A stretch of DNA of 35,285 nucleotides, taken from positions 1-35,285 of the forward strand of contig NZ_LLWH01000177.1 in NCBI RefSeq assembly GCF_001411475.1. Direction: 5' to 3'. This DNA is from Pseudomonas endophytica. GTDB lineage: Bacteria > Pseudomonadota > Gammaproteobacteria > Pseudomonadales > Pseudomonadaceae. The translations under genes and the position numbers were made by a program. The notes under the pieces were generated by a model. The model was not told where the DNA came from. It did not search any database and saw only the letters and a list, made by a program, of their open reading frames with translations. Positions 23,049 to 32,300 of this stretch are shown here, in pieces. Position 1 is the stretch's first letter, and every line of letters begins with the position of its first letter.

Positions 23049-24365
23049 ATGACCTCCAGCATCACCCACAGCGAAGCTTCGTCCGACAAACCGATCAATT
23101 CGACGGCCCGTGTCGCGACGGCCAGCTTTATTGGTACTGCCATCGAGTTTTATGACTTCTATGTGTATGCCACAGCCGCTGCACTGGTCATTGGCCCGGT
23201 TTTTTTCCCGCAAACGTCCGGCACCGCACAAATGCTGTCAGCCTTTCTGACGTTTGGTATCGCCTTTCTAGCCCGCCCACTGGGCTCTTTCCTGTTCGGC
23301 CACTTCGGGGACCGAGTCGGACGCAAATCCACACTGGTGGCCTCCTTATTGTTGATGGGCGTGTGCACGACCTTGATCGGCGTGCTGCCGGGTTACGCCA
23401 CCATTGGCGCGTGGGCGCCGATTTTGTTGTGCGTACTGCGCTTTGGGCAGGGCTTGGGGCTTGGCGGTGAATGGGGCGGAGCAGCGCTGCTCGCGACCGA
23501 AAACGCACCAAAAGGCAAGCGCGCCTGGTTCGGTATGTTTCCGCAGCTAGGCCCTTCAATCGGCTTTCTGGCCGCCAATGGTTTGTTTCTAGTTCTAGCC
23601 ATGAGCCTCAGTGACGAGCAATTTCGCTCATGGGGCTGGCGGATACCTTTTCTGTTGAGCGCAGCGCTAGTAATGGTCGGCTTGTATGTGCGGCTGAAGC
23701 TGGAAGAAACGCCAGTATTCGCAAAAGCCGTAGCGCAGCACGAACGAGTGAAAATGCCGATCGTTGAGTTGTTTGCTCAATATTGGGCACCGATGCTGCT
23801 GGGTGCCGCTTCGATGGTGGTGTGCTATGCACTGTTTTACATCTCAACGGTTTTCTCGCTGAGTTATGGCGTGGCCACCTTGGGCTACACGCGTGAGACT
23901 TTTCTCGGCCTGCTGTGCTTCGCGGTGTTGTTTATGGCGGCGGCAACCCCCCTTTCAGCGTGGGCCAGTGACCGCTATGGGCGTAAACCGGTGCTGGTGG
24001 TTGGCGGAGTGCTAGCGATTTTGTCCGGTTTTCTGATGGAGCCGTTGCTCACCCAGGGTTCAACCTGGGGTGTAGCGCTGTTCTTGTGCATTGAGTTGTT
24101 CTTGATGGGCGTGACCTTTGCTCCGATGGGTGCCCTGCTGCCGGAGCTGTTCCCTACCCGCGTGCGCTACACCGGCGCCTCTGCTGCCTATAATTTGGGC
24201 GGAATTGTGGGCGCATCGGCCGCGCCTTTCTTTGCTCAAAAACTGGTGACAATGGGCGGTTTGAGCTGGGTGGGCGGCTATGTGTCGGGCGCAGCAGTGC
24301 TCAGCTTGATCGCTGTACTGTGCTTGAAGGAAACCAAAGAAGCGGACCTGAACAAGGTCACGTGA
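23049..24365 (+). CDS. MHS-type metabolite:proton symporter, MFS family
   Basis: The 438-residue protein has 12 membrane segments and resembles the metabolite:H+ symporter group (ShiA, ProP, KgtP relatives). Key stretches are ATASFIGTAIEFYDFYVYATAAAL near 22-45, GSFLFGHFGDRVGRKSTL near 80-97 (motif A), RFGQGLGLGGEWGGAALLATENAP near 133-156 and PLSAWASDRYGRKPVLV in the second half. The substrate cannot be named; relatives carry shikimate, dicarboxylates, betaine or proline. The ATG at 23049 has AGGGA upstream. The frame is open to a GTG at 22905, but that part does not look like protein of this family. The gene converges on purT across a REP element. Confidence 0.88.
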   Translation: MTSSITHSEASSDKPINSTARVATASFIGTAIEFYDFYVYATAAALVIGPVFFPQTSGTAQMLSAFLTFGIAFLARPLGSFLFGHFGDRVGRKSTLVASLLLMGVCTTLIGVLPGYATIGAWAPILLCVLRFGQGLGLGGEWGGAALLATENAPKGKRAWFGMFPQLGPSIGFLAANGLFLVLAMSLSDEQFRSWGWRIPFLLSAALVMVGLYVRLKLEETPVFAKAVAQHERVKMPIVELFAQYWAPMLLGAASMVVCYALFYISTVFSLSYGVATLGYTRETFLGLLCFAVLFMAAATPLSAWASDRYGRKPVLVVGGVLAILSGFLMEPLLTQGSTWGVALFLCIELFLMGVTFAPMGALLPELFPTRVRYTGASAAYNLGGIVGASAAPFFAQKLVTMGGLSWVGGYVSGAAVLSLIAVLCLKETKEADLNKVT

Positions 24366-24384
24366 GGGATGCATAACCCTTGTG

Positions 24385-24463
24385 GAGCTGCCGCAGGCTG
24401 CGATTTTTAGATCTTTAGATCTTTAGATCTTTAACAGCAAAAGATCGCAGCCTGCGGCAGTTC
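24385..24463. repeat. REP element 1 (MHS gene/purT)
   Basis: Arms at 24385-24404 (GAGCTGCCGCAGGCTGCGAT) and 24444-24463 are inverted copies with one mismatch in 20. The loop holds three exact TTTAGATC units (24406-24429) in tandem. It lies between convergent genes and ends 4 bp before the purT stop codon, where it can act as a transcript-end hairpin. Confidence 0.88.
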
Positions 24464-24467
24464 ACGG

Positions 24468-25649
24468 TTACAGCTCTACGACAACGGCCCGGGCAGCGCG
24501 GATCGCTTTAGCACGTGCAGCCTCAATCGACTCGTCACGGGCCAGGGCAACGCCCATACGGCGCTGACCATTGACCTCTGGCTTACCAAACAAGCGCAGG
24601 GCTGTGTCGGGCTCGCTCAAAGCAGCGCCAAGGTTGGCAAATGCGGTCTGGGTCGACTGGCCTTCTACCAAAATCACCGCCGACGCCGATGGACCAAACT
24701 GGCGAATCAGAGGGATCGGCAAGCCCAAAATAGCGCGAGCGTGCAGCGCAAACTGCGACAAGTCTTGTGAAATCAGTGTGACCAAACCGGTGTCATGCGG
24801 GCGCGGCGATACTTCGCTAAACCACACTTGATCACCTTTGATAAACAGCTCGACACCAAACAGTCCACGACCACCTAACGCCTCGGTAACCGCCTTAGCC
24901 ACACGCTCGGACTCTGCCAGCGCAACCGGGCTCATGGCTTGCGGCTGCCAAGACTCCTGATAGTCGCCCTTCTCTTGACGATGACCGACCGGCGCGCAGA
25001 AGGTGGTACCGCCAATGTGGCGCACGGTGAGTAAGGTAATTTCGTAATCGAAGTCGATAAAACCTTCAATGATGACTCGGCCTTTACCCGCTCGGCCGCC
25101 TTCTTGCGCGTAATCCCACGCCTTTTGCACGTCGTCGACGCTGCGCAGCAAGCTCTGACCTTTACCCGACGAACTCATCACGGGTTTGACCACGCATGGG
25201 AAGCCCAAGTCTTGTACCGCTTTGCTGTAATCCTCGAAGGTGTCAGCAAAGTGATACGGCGAGGTCGGCAGGTCCAACTCTTCAGCAGCCAAGCGACGGA
25301 TGCCTTCACGGTTCATGGTTAGCGACGTCGCACGCGCGGTCGGGATCACGGTAAAGCCTTCGGCTTCCAGCTCAACCAGCGTCGCGGTGGCGATGGCTTC
25401 GATTTCTGGAACGATATAGTGCGGCTTTTCTTGCTCGATGATGGCACGCAGGGCTGCGCCGTCCAGCATATTGATCACGTGGCTGCGGTGCGCAACCTGC
25501 ATAGCAGGGGCATTGGCATAGCGATCGACGGCAATCACTTCGACGCCCAAACGCTGCAATTCGATGACAACTTCTTTGCCCAGCTCGCCGCAGCCACACA
25601 GCAATACGCGGGTCGCGGTAGGCGACAGTGGAGTTCCGATACGAGTCAT
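24468..25649 (-). CDS. purT: Formate-dependent GAR transformylase PurT
   Basis: The 393-residue ATP-grasp enzyme makes formyl-GAR from GAR, formate and ATP in purine synthesis, bypassing folate. The N-terminal substrate domain carries [31 protein letters not shown]. The ATP-grasp part shows [17 protein letters not shown] and [15 protein letters not shown], and [31 protein letters not shown] is a PurT hallmark. The length is one residue from the E. coli enzyme. The other purine gene in the window, purL, is unlinked. It lies 82 bp downstream of the VUT-family gene on the same strand. Confidence 0.98.
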   Translation of the reverse strand: MTRIGTPLSPTATRVLLCGCGELGKEVVIELQRLGVEVIAVDRYANAPAMQVAHRSHVINMLDGAALRAIIEQEKPHYIVPEIEAIATATLVELEAEGFTVIPTARATSLTMNREGIRRLAAEELDLPTSPYHFADTFEDYSKAVQDLGFPCVVKPVMSSSGKGQSLLRSVDDVQKAWDYAQEGGRAGKGRVIIEGFIDFDYEITLLTVRHIGGTTFCAPVGHRQEKGDYQESWQPQAMSPVALAESERVAKAVTEALGGRGLFGVELFIKGDQVWFSEVSPRPHDTGLVTLISQDLSQFALHARAILGLPIPLIRQFGPSASAVILVEGQSTQTAFANLGAALSEPDTALRLFGKPEVNGQRRMGVALARDESIEAARAKAIRAARAVVVEL

Positions 25650-25731
25650 TTCAGGTCCTCAAGCAAGCGAATCATCGAAGGCGCTTGCAACGCTAGCGCC
25701 TACTGGGGAGAAAGGCGGGCATTTTACATGA

Positions 25732-26193
25732 CTAGGCAGCGGCTTTGCGCAAACGCCACGCCATCGCCAGCCAGACACAGGTGACACCGGCGAATTTGGA
25801 GGCCATCGCCGTAAGGATCACGCCCGGAGTAAAGGCGTCAATCATGCCGAAGAAGATAAAGGTATCAATGGGGATGCTGAGCGCCGAGCTGATCCAGAGA
25901 CGATCATGCAGCGGGCGCTTAGTGATGCTGAACACCAGCCAGTCGATGCACTCGGACACTGCAAACGCAGTGGCACTGGCCAAGGCAATCGAAGGATCAG
26001 AGGTGATGTAGGACAACACCAACGCCGCCAGCATGGCCAAAAGAGCGCCATGGCCGAAGCGGGTTTGCACCATGTCGCGCAGCACAAACACCAGCCCACC
26101 CCAAGCTGACCAGATAATGTCCAGGTGCGGCGCTGAAGAAAATGCGTAGTTAATCAGCACAACGCTGGCGATGTAAGCGACTAGAAACAGCAT
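25732..26193 (-). CDS. VUT family membrane protein
   Basis: The 153-residue protein has about five membrane segments and resembles VUT-type (vitamin uptake/queuosine precursor transporter YhhQ-like) proteins. Characteristic stretches are YIASVVLINYAFSSAPHLDIIWSAWGGLVFVLRDMVQTRFGHG and SALSIPIDTFIFFGMIDAFTPGVI. YhhQ proteins take up preQ0/preQ1; whether this smaller version does so is unknown. The ATG at 26193 was chosen because it starts at the first membrane segment and has GAGGTG upstream. In-frame starts at 26241 and 26370 would read through the REP element. It ends with a basic tail (WRLRKAAA) and is followed by purT. Confidence 0.75.
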   Translation of the reverse strand: MLFLVAYIASVVLINYAFSSAPHLDIIWSAWGGLVFVLRDMVQTRFGHGALLAMLAALVLSYITSDPSIALASATAFAVSECIDWLVFSITKRPLHDRLWISSALSIPIDTFIFFGMIDAFTPGVILTAMASKFAGVTCVWLAMAWRLRKAAA

Positions 26194-26250
26194 GGTTGCG
26201 GGTGACACCTCAAAATAAGGCGCACAGGGTACTTGAGTCATCACCTTTTT

Positions 26251-26324
26251 TGTAGGCGCTGCCGCGGGCTGCGAGCGTTTAAGATCAAAAGATCGCAGCC
26301 TTCGTGCCTCGGCAGCTCCTACGT
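26251..26324. repeat. REP element 2 (DUF1289/VUT genes)
   Basis: The left arm GTAGGCGCTGCCGCGGGCTGCGA (two parts within 26252-26274) faces an inverted right arm (26291-26324). The right arm has an extra CACGAA-like insert, so the stem is interrupted. The right end overlaps the stop codon of the DUF1289 gene. Confidence 0.8.
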
Positions 26325-26522
26325 GCCTAAGACCCACATGACGCCACTGGATTTGGCCCGCTCGTGACACAAGGCCAGTACTTCGCGGCGTTCAGGGTTG
26401 GTCATGCGGCTCCAGCGAGTAATTTCTGCAACCGTACGCTGACAGCCGGTGCACACGTCATCGTCGTCCAGCGCGCAAATGCTCACACATGGCGAGGCGA
26501 CTGGACGCTCGAGGTCACTCAT
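26319..26522 (-). CDS. DUF1289 family protein
   Basis: The 67-residue protein is a typical DUF1289 member: [18 protein letters not shown] followed by [22 protein letters not shown]. Cys12 and Cys16 with Cys26 and Cys29 are well placed to bind a metal, but the function of the family is not known. The ATG overlaps the end of the carbonic-anhydrase-like gene by 8 bp, so the two are translationally coupled. Its TAG stop codon (26319-26321) falls inside the end of REP element 2, meaning the REP sequence defines the last residues or the stop. Confidence 0.85.
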   Translation of the reverse strand: MSDLERPVASPCVSICALDDDDVCTGCQRTVAEITRWSRMTNPERREVLALCHERAKSSGVMWVLGT

Positions 26523-27042
26523 CCTCTTGCACCACTAACTCACGCGCATAACGCTGACTGTTGTTTACATAGCTCGCGGCGCTGGCTTCGAGCATTTTTT
26601 TCTGCTCTTCGGTCAGTTCTCGCACGACTTTGCCCGGCGAACCCATCACCAGCGAGCCATCCGGAATGTCCTTGCCTTCGCCAATCAGCGAGTTGGCGCC
26701 AATGATGCAGTGCTTGCCTATTTTGGCCCCATTGAGGATCACCGAATTAATGCCGATCAGGCTGTAATCACCCACGGTGCAGCCGTGCAACATGGCGTTG
26801 TGCCCGACAGTCACACCAGTGCCCAAGGTCAGCGGGTAACCCATGTCGGTGTGCATCACCGCGCCATCCTGCACGTTGCTGTGTTTGCCGATCAGGATCA
26901 GCTCGTTATCACCACGCAGTACGGCGTTGAACCAGACGCTGGCGCCCTCCTCAAGACGCACCTTGCCAATCAAGGTGGCATTAGGGGCTGCCCAACTGTC
27001 GGGATGAGTGTCGACGTGCGAGTCGCCCAAGCGATATTTCAT
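26515..27042 (-). CDS. Gamma-carbonic-anhydrase-like protein
   Basis: The 175-residue protein is a left-handed beta-helix of the gamma-carbonic anhydrase family (YrdA/PaaY-like). Hexapeptide repeats run through residues 20-145. The zinc ligands are present: His64 in AVMHTDMG, and His81 and His86 in [10 protein letters not shown]. The C-terminal helix ([19 protein letters not shown]) is usual. Many members have weak or no carbonic anhydrase activity, so the reaction is uncertain. GAGGA precedes the ATG by 8 bases. It follows the NudL-type gene by 41 bp with a palindrome between, and overlaps the DUF1289 gene. Confidence 0.92.
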   Translation of the reverse strand: MKYRLGDSHVDTHPDSWAAPNATLIGKVRLEEGASVWFNAVLRGDNELILIGKHSNVQDGAVMHTDMGYPLTLGTGVTVGHNAMLHGCTVGDYSLIGINSVILNGAKIGKHCIIGANSLIGEGKDIPDGSLVMGSPGKVVRELTEEQKKMLEASAASYVNNSQRYARELVVQEDE

Positions 27043-27066
27043 ACTGATGTCCTCAAGGCAGGCGTG

Positions 27067-27082
27067 GCTGTCTGCAGACAGC
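27067..27082. repeat. Perfect 16-bp palindrome between nudL-like and CA-like genes
   Basis: GCTGTCTGCAGACAGC is fully self-complementary and begins 1 bp beyond the stop codon of the Nudix gene. It can fold as a 6-bp stem with a TGCA loop in the transcript, but no T-run follows, so it is not a standard terminator. Confidence 0.45.
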
Positions 27083-27083
27083 T

Positions 27084-27686
27084 CTATACAGGGATAAAAC
27101 GTTCAGGCGGGGTATGCAGGTTGATGTTTACATCGTCGTACAGCAGGTTCATCAACTCAACGATCATGATCGCCGATAGGCCCCAGATCTTGTACACCCC
27201 AAAACGGTAGCTGGGCACATACCAACTGCGCCCTTGGTAGTCGATTCGGTGGGTATGCTCACGCGGGTCTTGACGGAAAAAATCCAAAGGCACGCTGAAC
27301 ACCGCAGCGATCTCGGCATCATTGGCCAAGTACTCGACGTAATCCGGAACCAGCCCGACATAAGGTGTAACCCGTATACCGTGCAATGAGATTAAAGGGC
27401 TGAGCGGCCCGACGACCTCAACCAGCCCAGGCGGCAAGCCAATTTCTTCTTCGGCTTCACGCAGGGCGGTAAAGACTAAGTCTGGGTCCTCTGGGTCGCG
27501 CCGCCCACCCGGAAAAGCCACTTCACCGCCATGGGTCGATAACCCGCTAGCGCGCAGGGTCAGAATCAGTTCGGGCTCATCACTGCGCGTCACCGGCAAC
27601 AGTACCGCGGCCTCCGGAAAGCTGCGGTCTGTTTGCAGCGTCCGCGGGGTGTAGCGACTCACACGGCGAAGTAGCTCATCCAGCAT
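27084..27686 (-). CDS. CoA pyrophosphatase, Nudix family (NudL-like)
   Basis: The 200-residue protein matches NudL-type hydrolases that split CoA and its derivatives into 4'-phosphopantetheine and ADP. It has [21 protein letters not shown] (41-61), the extra UPF0035-type motif in front of the Nudix box, and the Nudix box ending REAEEEIGL (76-84). The start [14 protein letters not shown] at 27686 is natural; an alternative is not needed. It is transcribed away from another Nudix gene starting 145 bp upstream on the other strand, and is followed by the carbonic-anhydrase-like and DUF1289 genes. Confidence 0.9.
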   Translation of the reverse strand: MLDELLRRVSRYTPRTLQTDRSFPEAAVLLPVTRSDEPELILTLRASGLSTHGGEVAFPGGRRDPEDPDLVFTALREAEEEIGLPPGLVEVVGPLSPLISLHGIRVTPYVGLVPDYVEYLANDAEIAAVFSVPLDFFRQDPREHTHRIDYQGRSWYVPSYRFGVYKIWGLSAIMIVELMNLLYDDVNINLHTPPERFIPV

Positions 27687-27742
27687 AGGTCATCTCGATC
27701 CGTCACTTATCGAACATCATGCACCAATTTGCCCAACTCACC

Positions 27743-27780
27743 CAAGCCCCAGACTGTCGCAGGGCACAAAGTGGGGCTTG
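27743..27780. promoter_or_regulatory. 9-bp inverted repeat between two divergent Nudix genes
   Basis: CAAGCCCCA (27743-27751) and TGGGGCTTG (27772-27780) are perfect complements with a 20-bp gap. They lie in the 145-bp region shared by two divergent genes, so they could be an operator or a leader hairpin of the plus-strand gene. Confidence 0.4.
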
Positions 27781-27831
27781 CTGTTAATTCATCTCAGCCC
27801 CAAGATAGGCGCCAAAGCTCGAGAGCACAGC

Positions 27832-28389
27832 ATGAAATTTTGCAGTCAGTGCGGCAACTCTGTCAGCCAACATATCCCAGAGGGCGATTCGCGCCTGCGT
27901 TATGTCTGTGACCACTGTCACACTATTCATTATCAAAACCCGAATATCGTCGCGGGCTGCCTGCCGACTTGGGGCACGCAAGTGCTGTTATGCCGACGCG
28001 CCATCGAACCGCGTAAAGGCTATTGGACTCTGCCCGCCGGCTTTATGGAAAACGGTGAAACTGTTGAGCAAGCAGCGCGTCGAGAAACCCACGAAGAAGC
28101 CTGTGCTCAGGTCCAGCAATTAGCTATTTACACGCTGATTGATGTTCCCCACATCAATCAGGTGCATATCTTCTACCGTGCAGAACTGCAAAGCCTCGAC
28201 TTCGCAGTCGGTGAAGAAAGCCTAGAGGTGCGGTTGTTTGAAGAAGCCGATATCCCTTGGTCTGAGTTAGCTTTTCGCACAGTGAGCCGTACTCTAGAAT
28301 GCTTTTTTTCTGACCGTCAAACACAGTCTTACCCTGTGCGCAGCGAGGCGGTACCGCCGTTGCAAGAGTTGCTCCCCCCCAAACAATAA
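27832..28389 (+). CDS. Zinc-ribbon Nudix hydrolase
   Basis: The 185-residue protein has an N-terminal zinc ribbon (Cys4, Cys7, Cys26, Cys29: MKFCSQCGNS and YVCDHCHTIHY) and a Nudix domain. The Nudix box is GFMENGETVEQAARRETHEEA (70-90); its usual Gly near the end is replaced by Cys91. It resembles ADP-ribose or NADH pyrophosphatase-like proteins of the NudC neighbourhood, but the substrate is not certain. The ATG at 27832 begins the zinc ribbon and is preferred over a longer frame from 27778. Its ribosome binding site (GAGAG) is weak. An L,D-transpeptidase gene follows 34 bp downstream. Confidence 0.88.
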   Translation: MKFCSQCGNSVSQHIPEGDSRLRYVCDHCHTIHYQNPNIVAGCLPTWGTQVLLCRRAIEPRKGYWTLPAGFMENGETVEQAARRETHEEACAQVQQLAIYTLIDVPHINQVHIFYRAELQSLDFAVGEESLEVRLFEEADIPWSELAFRTVSRTLECFFSDRQTQSYPVRSEAVPPLQELLPPKQ

Positions 28390-28423
28390 TGTTTTTGTCT
28401 TGTACCTCAGGAATACCCCTCTA

Positions 28424-28990
28424 ATGCGTTGGTTGCTTGCTGTACTTTGCCTGTCGTTTGTCGTTACTAGCCAAGCCGCTGTCGTCATGACTATCAACGG
28501 CAAGCCCGTCGACAAAGATCAAATCCTTAAATCGCCTCAAACATCACAACGCGCTAGCGCCAGCAGCCATGTCGATAAGATCTTGGTGATCAAGTCGGCT
28601 CGCAAGCTCGAGTTGATCAGCGATGGCAAAACGATCAAAAGCTATCGCATCTCGCTGGGCAAACAGCCTAAAGGCCCAAAAATCCAAGAAGGCGACAAGC
28701 GCACACCTGAAGGGCTTTATTGGGTGGACTGGCGCAAGCGCAGTAACAAATTCAATCTGGCCATGCACATCAACTATCCCAACGTCAGCGATGCTGCGGC
28801 CGCGCGGCGGGCGGGCGTGAACCCAGGGTCAATGATCATGATTCATGGCACGCCCGACTCAGAAGACAACCCTGAAGAGCTGTTCCACACGCTTGATTGG
28901 ACCGATGGCTGCATCGCCATGAAGAATTACGAAATGCGCGAAGTCTGGAGCATGGTCAAAGATGGCACTCTGATTGAGATTCGCCCTTAA
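28424..28990 (+). CDS. Periplasmic L,D-transpeptidase, YkuD domain
   Basis: The 188-residue precursor has a signal peptide (MRWLLAVLCLSFVVTSQAA, 1-19) and a YkuD catalytic domain from about residue 50. The active site is visible as His141 in MIHGTP and Cys163 in WTDGCIAM, the latter a variant of the usual (S/T)-x-G-C motif. Such enzymes crosslink peptidoglycan peptides or attach proteins to the wall; the exact type is not certain. The ATG at 28424 starts the signal peptide, with AGGA about 11 bases upstream. It ends before a bidirectional terminator. Confidence 0.9.
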   Translation: MRWLLAVLCLSFVVTSQAAVVMTINGKPVDKDQILKSPQTSQRASASSHVDKILVIKSARKLELISDGKTIKSYRISLGKQPKGPKIQEGDKRTPEGLYWVDWRKRSNKFNLAMHINYPNVSDAAAARRAGVNPGSMIMIHGTPDSEDNPEELFHTLDWTDGCIAMKNYEMREVWSMVKDGTLIEIRP

Positions 28991-29007
28991 CTGAGAAATA
29001 CGCGCAC

Positions 29008-29051
29008 AAAAAAGCCCGCGCTTCCCTTTATAGGGATACGCGGGCTTTTTT
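29008..29051. terminator. Bidirectional intrinsic terminator
   Basis: AAAAAAGCCCGCG (29008-29020) and CGCGGGCTTTTTT (29039-29051) pair over 13 bp around an 18-base loop, with A-runs and T-runs at both ends. It serves the plus-strand L,D-transpeptidase unit and the minus-strand purL-nif3-like unit. Confidence 0.95.
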
Positions 29052-29064
29052 ATGCAGCGCCTGA

Positions 29065-29376
29065 CTAAAAGTCTGCCAAACGCCACACCTCATAGGCGGG
29101 TGTTTCATACGGATGGCTTTGCTTGAGCGCAGCCACCACCGCCTGAATCAACTCGTCTGCAACCACCAGCTCAACTTTCCACTCGTCCACATACTCGACT
29201 TGGCCAGTTTGCCCAATGAACGGCTGACTGCCGTCCAACGCTCGAAACTGGCCCTGCCCCATGGTTTGCCAGGCGCAGTGATCATAAGCACCGATTCGGC
29301 CACCACCGGCGGCAAAGACGGCACTTTTGACCTCATCGACATGACTCGGCGGAACGAAAAAGCTGAGTTTGTACAC
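29065..29376 (-). CDS. NIF3-like (YqfO-type) small protein
   Basis: The 103-residue protein corresponds to the small domain found inside YqfO/NIF3-type proteins. It starts MYKLSFFVPPSHVDEVKSAV and contains GAGGGRIGAYDHCAWQT-like sequence (here AAGGGRIGAYDHCAWQTMGQ) and SHPYETPAYEVWRL at the end. The fold resembles CutA/PII-like proteins, but no reaction is known. The start codon is a GTG at 29376, with a weak AGG upstream. It begins 20 bp after the purL stop codon and shares the transcript and terminator. Confidence 0.85.
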   Translation of the reverse strand: MYKLSFFVPPSHVDEVKSAVFAAGGGRIGAYDHCAWQTMGQGQFRALDGSQPFIGQTGQVEYVDEWKVELVVADELIQAVVAALKQSHPYETPAYEVWRLADF

Positions 29377-29396
29377 GGATTAAACCTACCCAGCCC

Positions 29397-32300
29397 TTAA
29401 TCGACCCAAACGCGAGCGTTACGGAACATGCGCAGCCAAGGCGCATCTTCGCTCCACTCTTCTGAACGCCACGAGTTTTGCACCGCGCGGAATACACGCT
29501 CAGGGTGCGGCATCATGATCGTTACTCGACCATCACGGCTGGTAAGGCCGGTGATCCCGCGCGGCGAGCCGTTCGGGTTAGCCGGGTAATTTTCAGTGAC
29601 CTTGCCGTGGTTATCGACAAAGCGCAGCGCAACGGTGCCCGACACATCAGCTTGTAACAGGGCCTCAGGGCTGGCGAACTCAGCGTGACCTTCACCGTGA
29701 GCAATGGCAATCGGCATCCGCGAACCGGCCATCCCTTGAAGGAAGATCGAGTTCGATTCCTGCACTTGAACCATCGCGACGCGCGCTTCGAACTGCTCGG
29801 AGCGGTTACGCACAAAGTGCGGCCACAACTCGCTACCCGGAATCAGTTCGCTGAGGTTGGACATCATCTGGCAACCGTTGCACACACCCAAGCTGAAGCT
29901 GTCACTGCGCTCGAAGAAACTCTGGAACGCATCACGTGCACGGGTGTTGAACAAGGCCGACTTGGCCCAGCCTTCACCGGCACCCAATACGTCACCGTAC
30001 GAGAAGCCACCGCAGGCGACCAAACCTTTGAACGCGTTCAGGTCGACACGGCCAGCCAGAATGTCGCTCATGTGCACGTCGATCGCGTTGAAGCCAGCAC
30101 GGTCAAAGGCCGCCGCCATTTCAACCTGACCGTTAACGCCCTGCTCACGCAGTACGGCAACTTGTGGGCGAATGCCTTTTTTGATGTAAGGCGCGCTGAT
30201 GTTGGCGTTGACGTCAAAGCTCAACTGAGCCGTCAGACCCGGATTGTCTTCTACTAGAAGCGCGTCGAACTCTTGCTGAGCACAGTCAGCGTTGTCACGC
30301 ATACGCTGGATCTGGTAGCTGGTTTCAGCCCACTGGCGTTGCAACTCGCCGCGTTGACCCGCAAAGACTTTTTCGTCGTGGAAGGTGATGGTGACTTCGC
30401 TGTTGTTCAGCGGCTGACCGATCACGTCCACGCATTCACCTAGGCCCGCAGCGCTGAACTGAGCCAGCACGTCAGCGGTAGCGTCTTGACGCACCTGAAT
30501 CACTGCACCCAGCTCTTCGTTGAACAGAACTGCCGGCAATTGGCCAACGCTGTCAGCCAGGCAATCCAAGGTCAGGGTCAAACCACAGTGACCGGCAAAC
30601 GCCATTTCCATCACCGACGTCAACAAACCACCGTCGGAACGGTCGTGGTAAGCCAACAGGTGACCGTCTGCATTCAGCCCCTGAATGACCGCGAAGAAGG
30701 CTTTGAGGTCTTCAGCGTCGTCGACGTCTGGCGCTTGATTGCCCAGCTTGCCGTAGGTTTGAGCCAGAATCGAAGCGCCCATACGGTTTTGACCACGGCC
30801 CAAGTCGATCAAGATCAGATCGGTCAGGCCCTTGTCCATGCGCAGTTCTGGGGTCAATGTTTGGCGAATATCGAGTACAGGGGCAAAACCGGTCACGATC
30901 AATGACAGCGGCGAAGTCACGCTTTTATCTGTCCCTTCATCGTTCCAACGGGTTTGCATCGACATTGAGTCTTTGCCCACTGGAATGGTGATGCCCAGCT
31001 CAGGGCACAGTTCCATGCCCACTGCTTTGACGGTGTCATACAGACGAGCATCTTCACCGGGGTGACCCGCCGCCGACATCCAGTTGGCCGACAGTTTAAT
31101 GTCGGATATTTTGCCAATCCGCGACGCTGCGATGTTGGTCAGGGTTTCACCGATGGCCATGCGGCCCGATGCTGGAGCATCCAGCAGTGCTAGCGGAGTC
31201 CGCTCGCCCATGGCCATGGCTTCACCGCAGTACACGTCAAAGCTGGTAGCGGTAACGGCAACGTCGGCTACTGGAACCTGCCAAGGACCTACCATCTGAT
31301 CACGGGCAACCAGACCGGTAATGGAACGGTCGCCAATGGTGATCAAGAAGCTTTTGCTGGCCACCGCCGGGTGATGCAGAACGCGTTCGACGCACTCGCC
31401 GATGTTGAGGGTCGCGGGGTCAAAGTCATCGCCCATTTCGGCTTCACGAACCACCGAACGGTGCATGCGTGGCGCCTTGCCGAGCAAGACTTCCAGCGGC
31501 ATGTCCACCGGGCTGTTGTCGAAGTGGCTGTCGGTAACGGTGAGTTGCGGCTCAGCCGTGGCCTCACCAACCACCGCAAACGGGCAACGCTCACGTTCAC
31601 AGATCGCCTGGAAGCGGTCGAAATCTTCAACACTGACCGCTAGAACATAACGTTCTTGGGATTCGTTACTCCAGATTTCGTGCGGGGCCATGCCCGGCTC
31701 ATCGTTAGGAATATTGCGCAGTTCGAAACGGCCACCACGGTCGCCGTCGTTTACCAGCTCTGGGAAGGCGTTGGACAGACCGCCCGCGCCTACGTCATGG
31801 ATGAAGCTGATCGGGTTTTTATCACCCAACTGCCAGCAACGGTCGATCACTTCCTGGCAACGGCGCTCCATTTCTGGGTTTTCGCGCTGTACCGAGGCAA
31901 AGTCCAGGTCTGCCGTGCTGGCACCGGTCGCCATAGAAGACGCAGCACCACCGCCCAGGCCGATCAACATGGCTGGGCCACCCAGCACGATCAGCTTGGC
32001 TCCAACCGTGATCTCGGCTTTTTGAACGTGTTCGGCGCGGATGTTACCCATGCCGCCAGCCAACATGATCGGCTTGTGATAACCGCGCACTTCATCGCCA
32101 TGCGGGGTCGCAATGGACTGCTCGAAGGTGCGGAAATAGCCGGTAAGGGCTGGACGGCCGAACTCGTTGTTGAACGCCGCGCCACCCAGCGGGCCTTCAA
32201 TCATGATGTCCAGCGCCGTTACGATGCGCTCTGGTTTGCCGTACGGCACCTCCCACGGCTGAGTAAAGCCCGGAATTTGCAGGTTGGACACGGTAAAGCC

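Noticed and set aside
25679..25701. AGGCGCT/AGCGCCT hairpin between the VUT gene and purT
   Set aside because: A 7-bp stem with 9-base loop and no T-run; weak evidence for a function.
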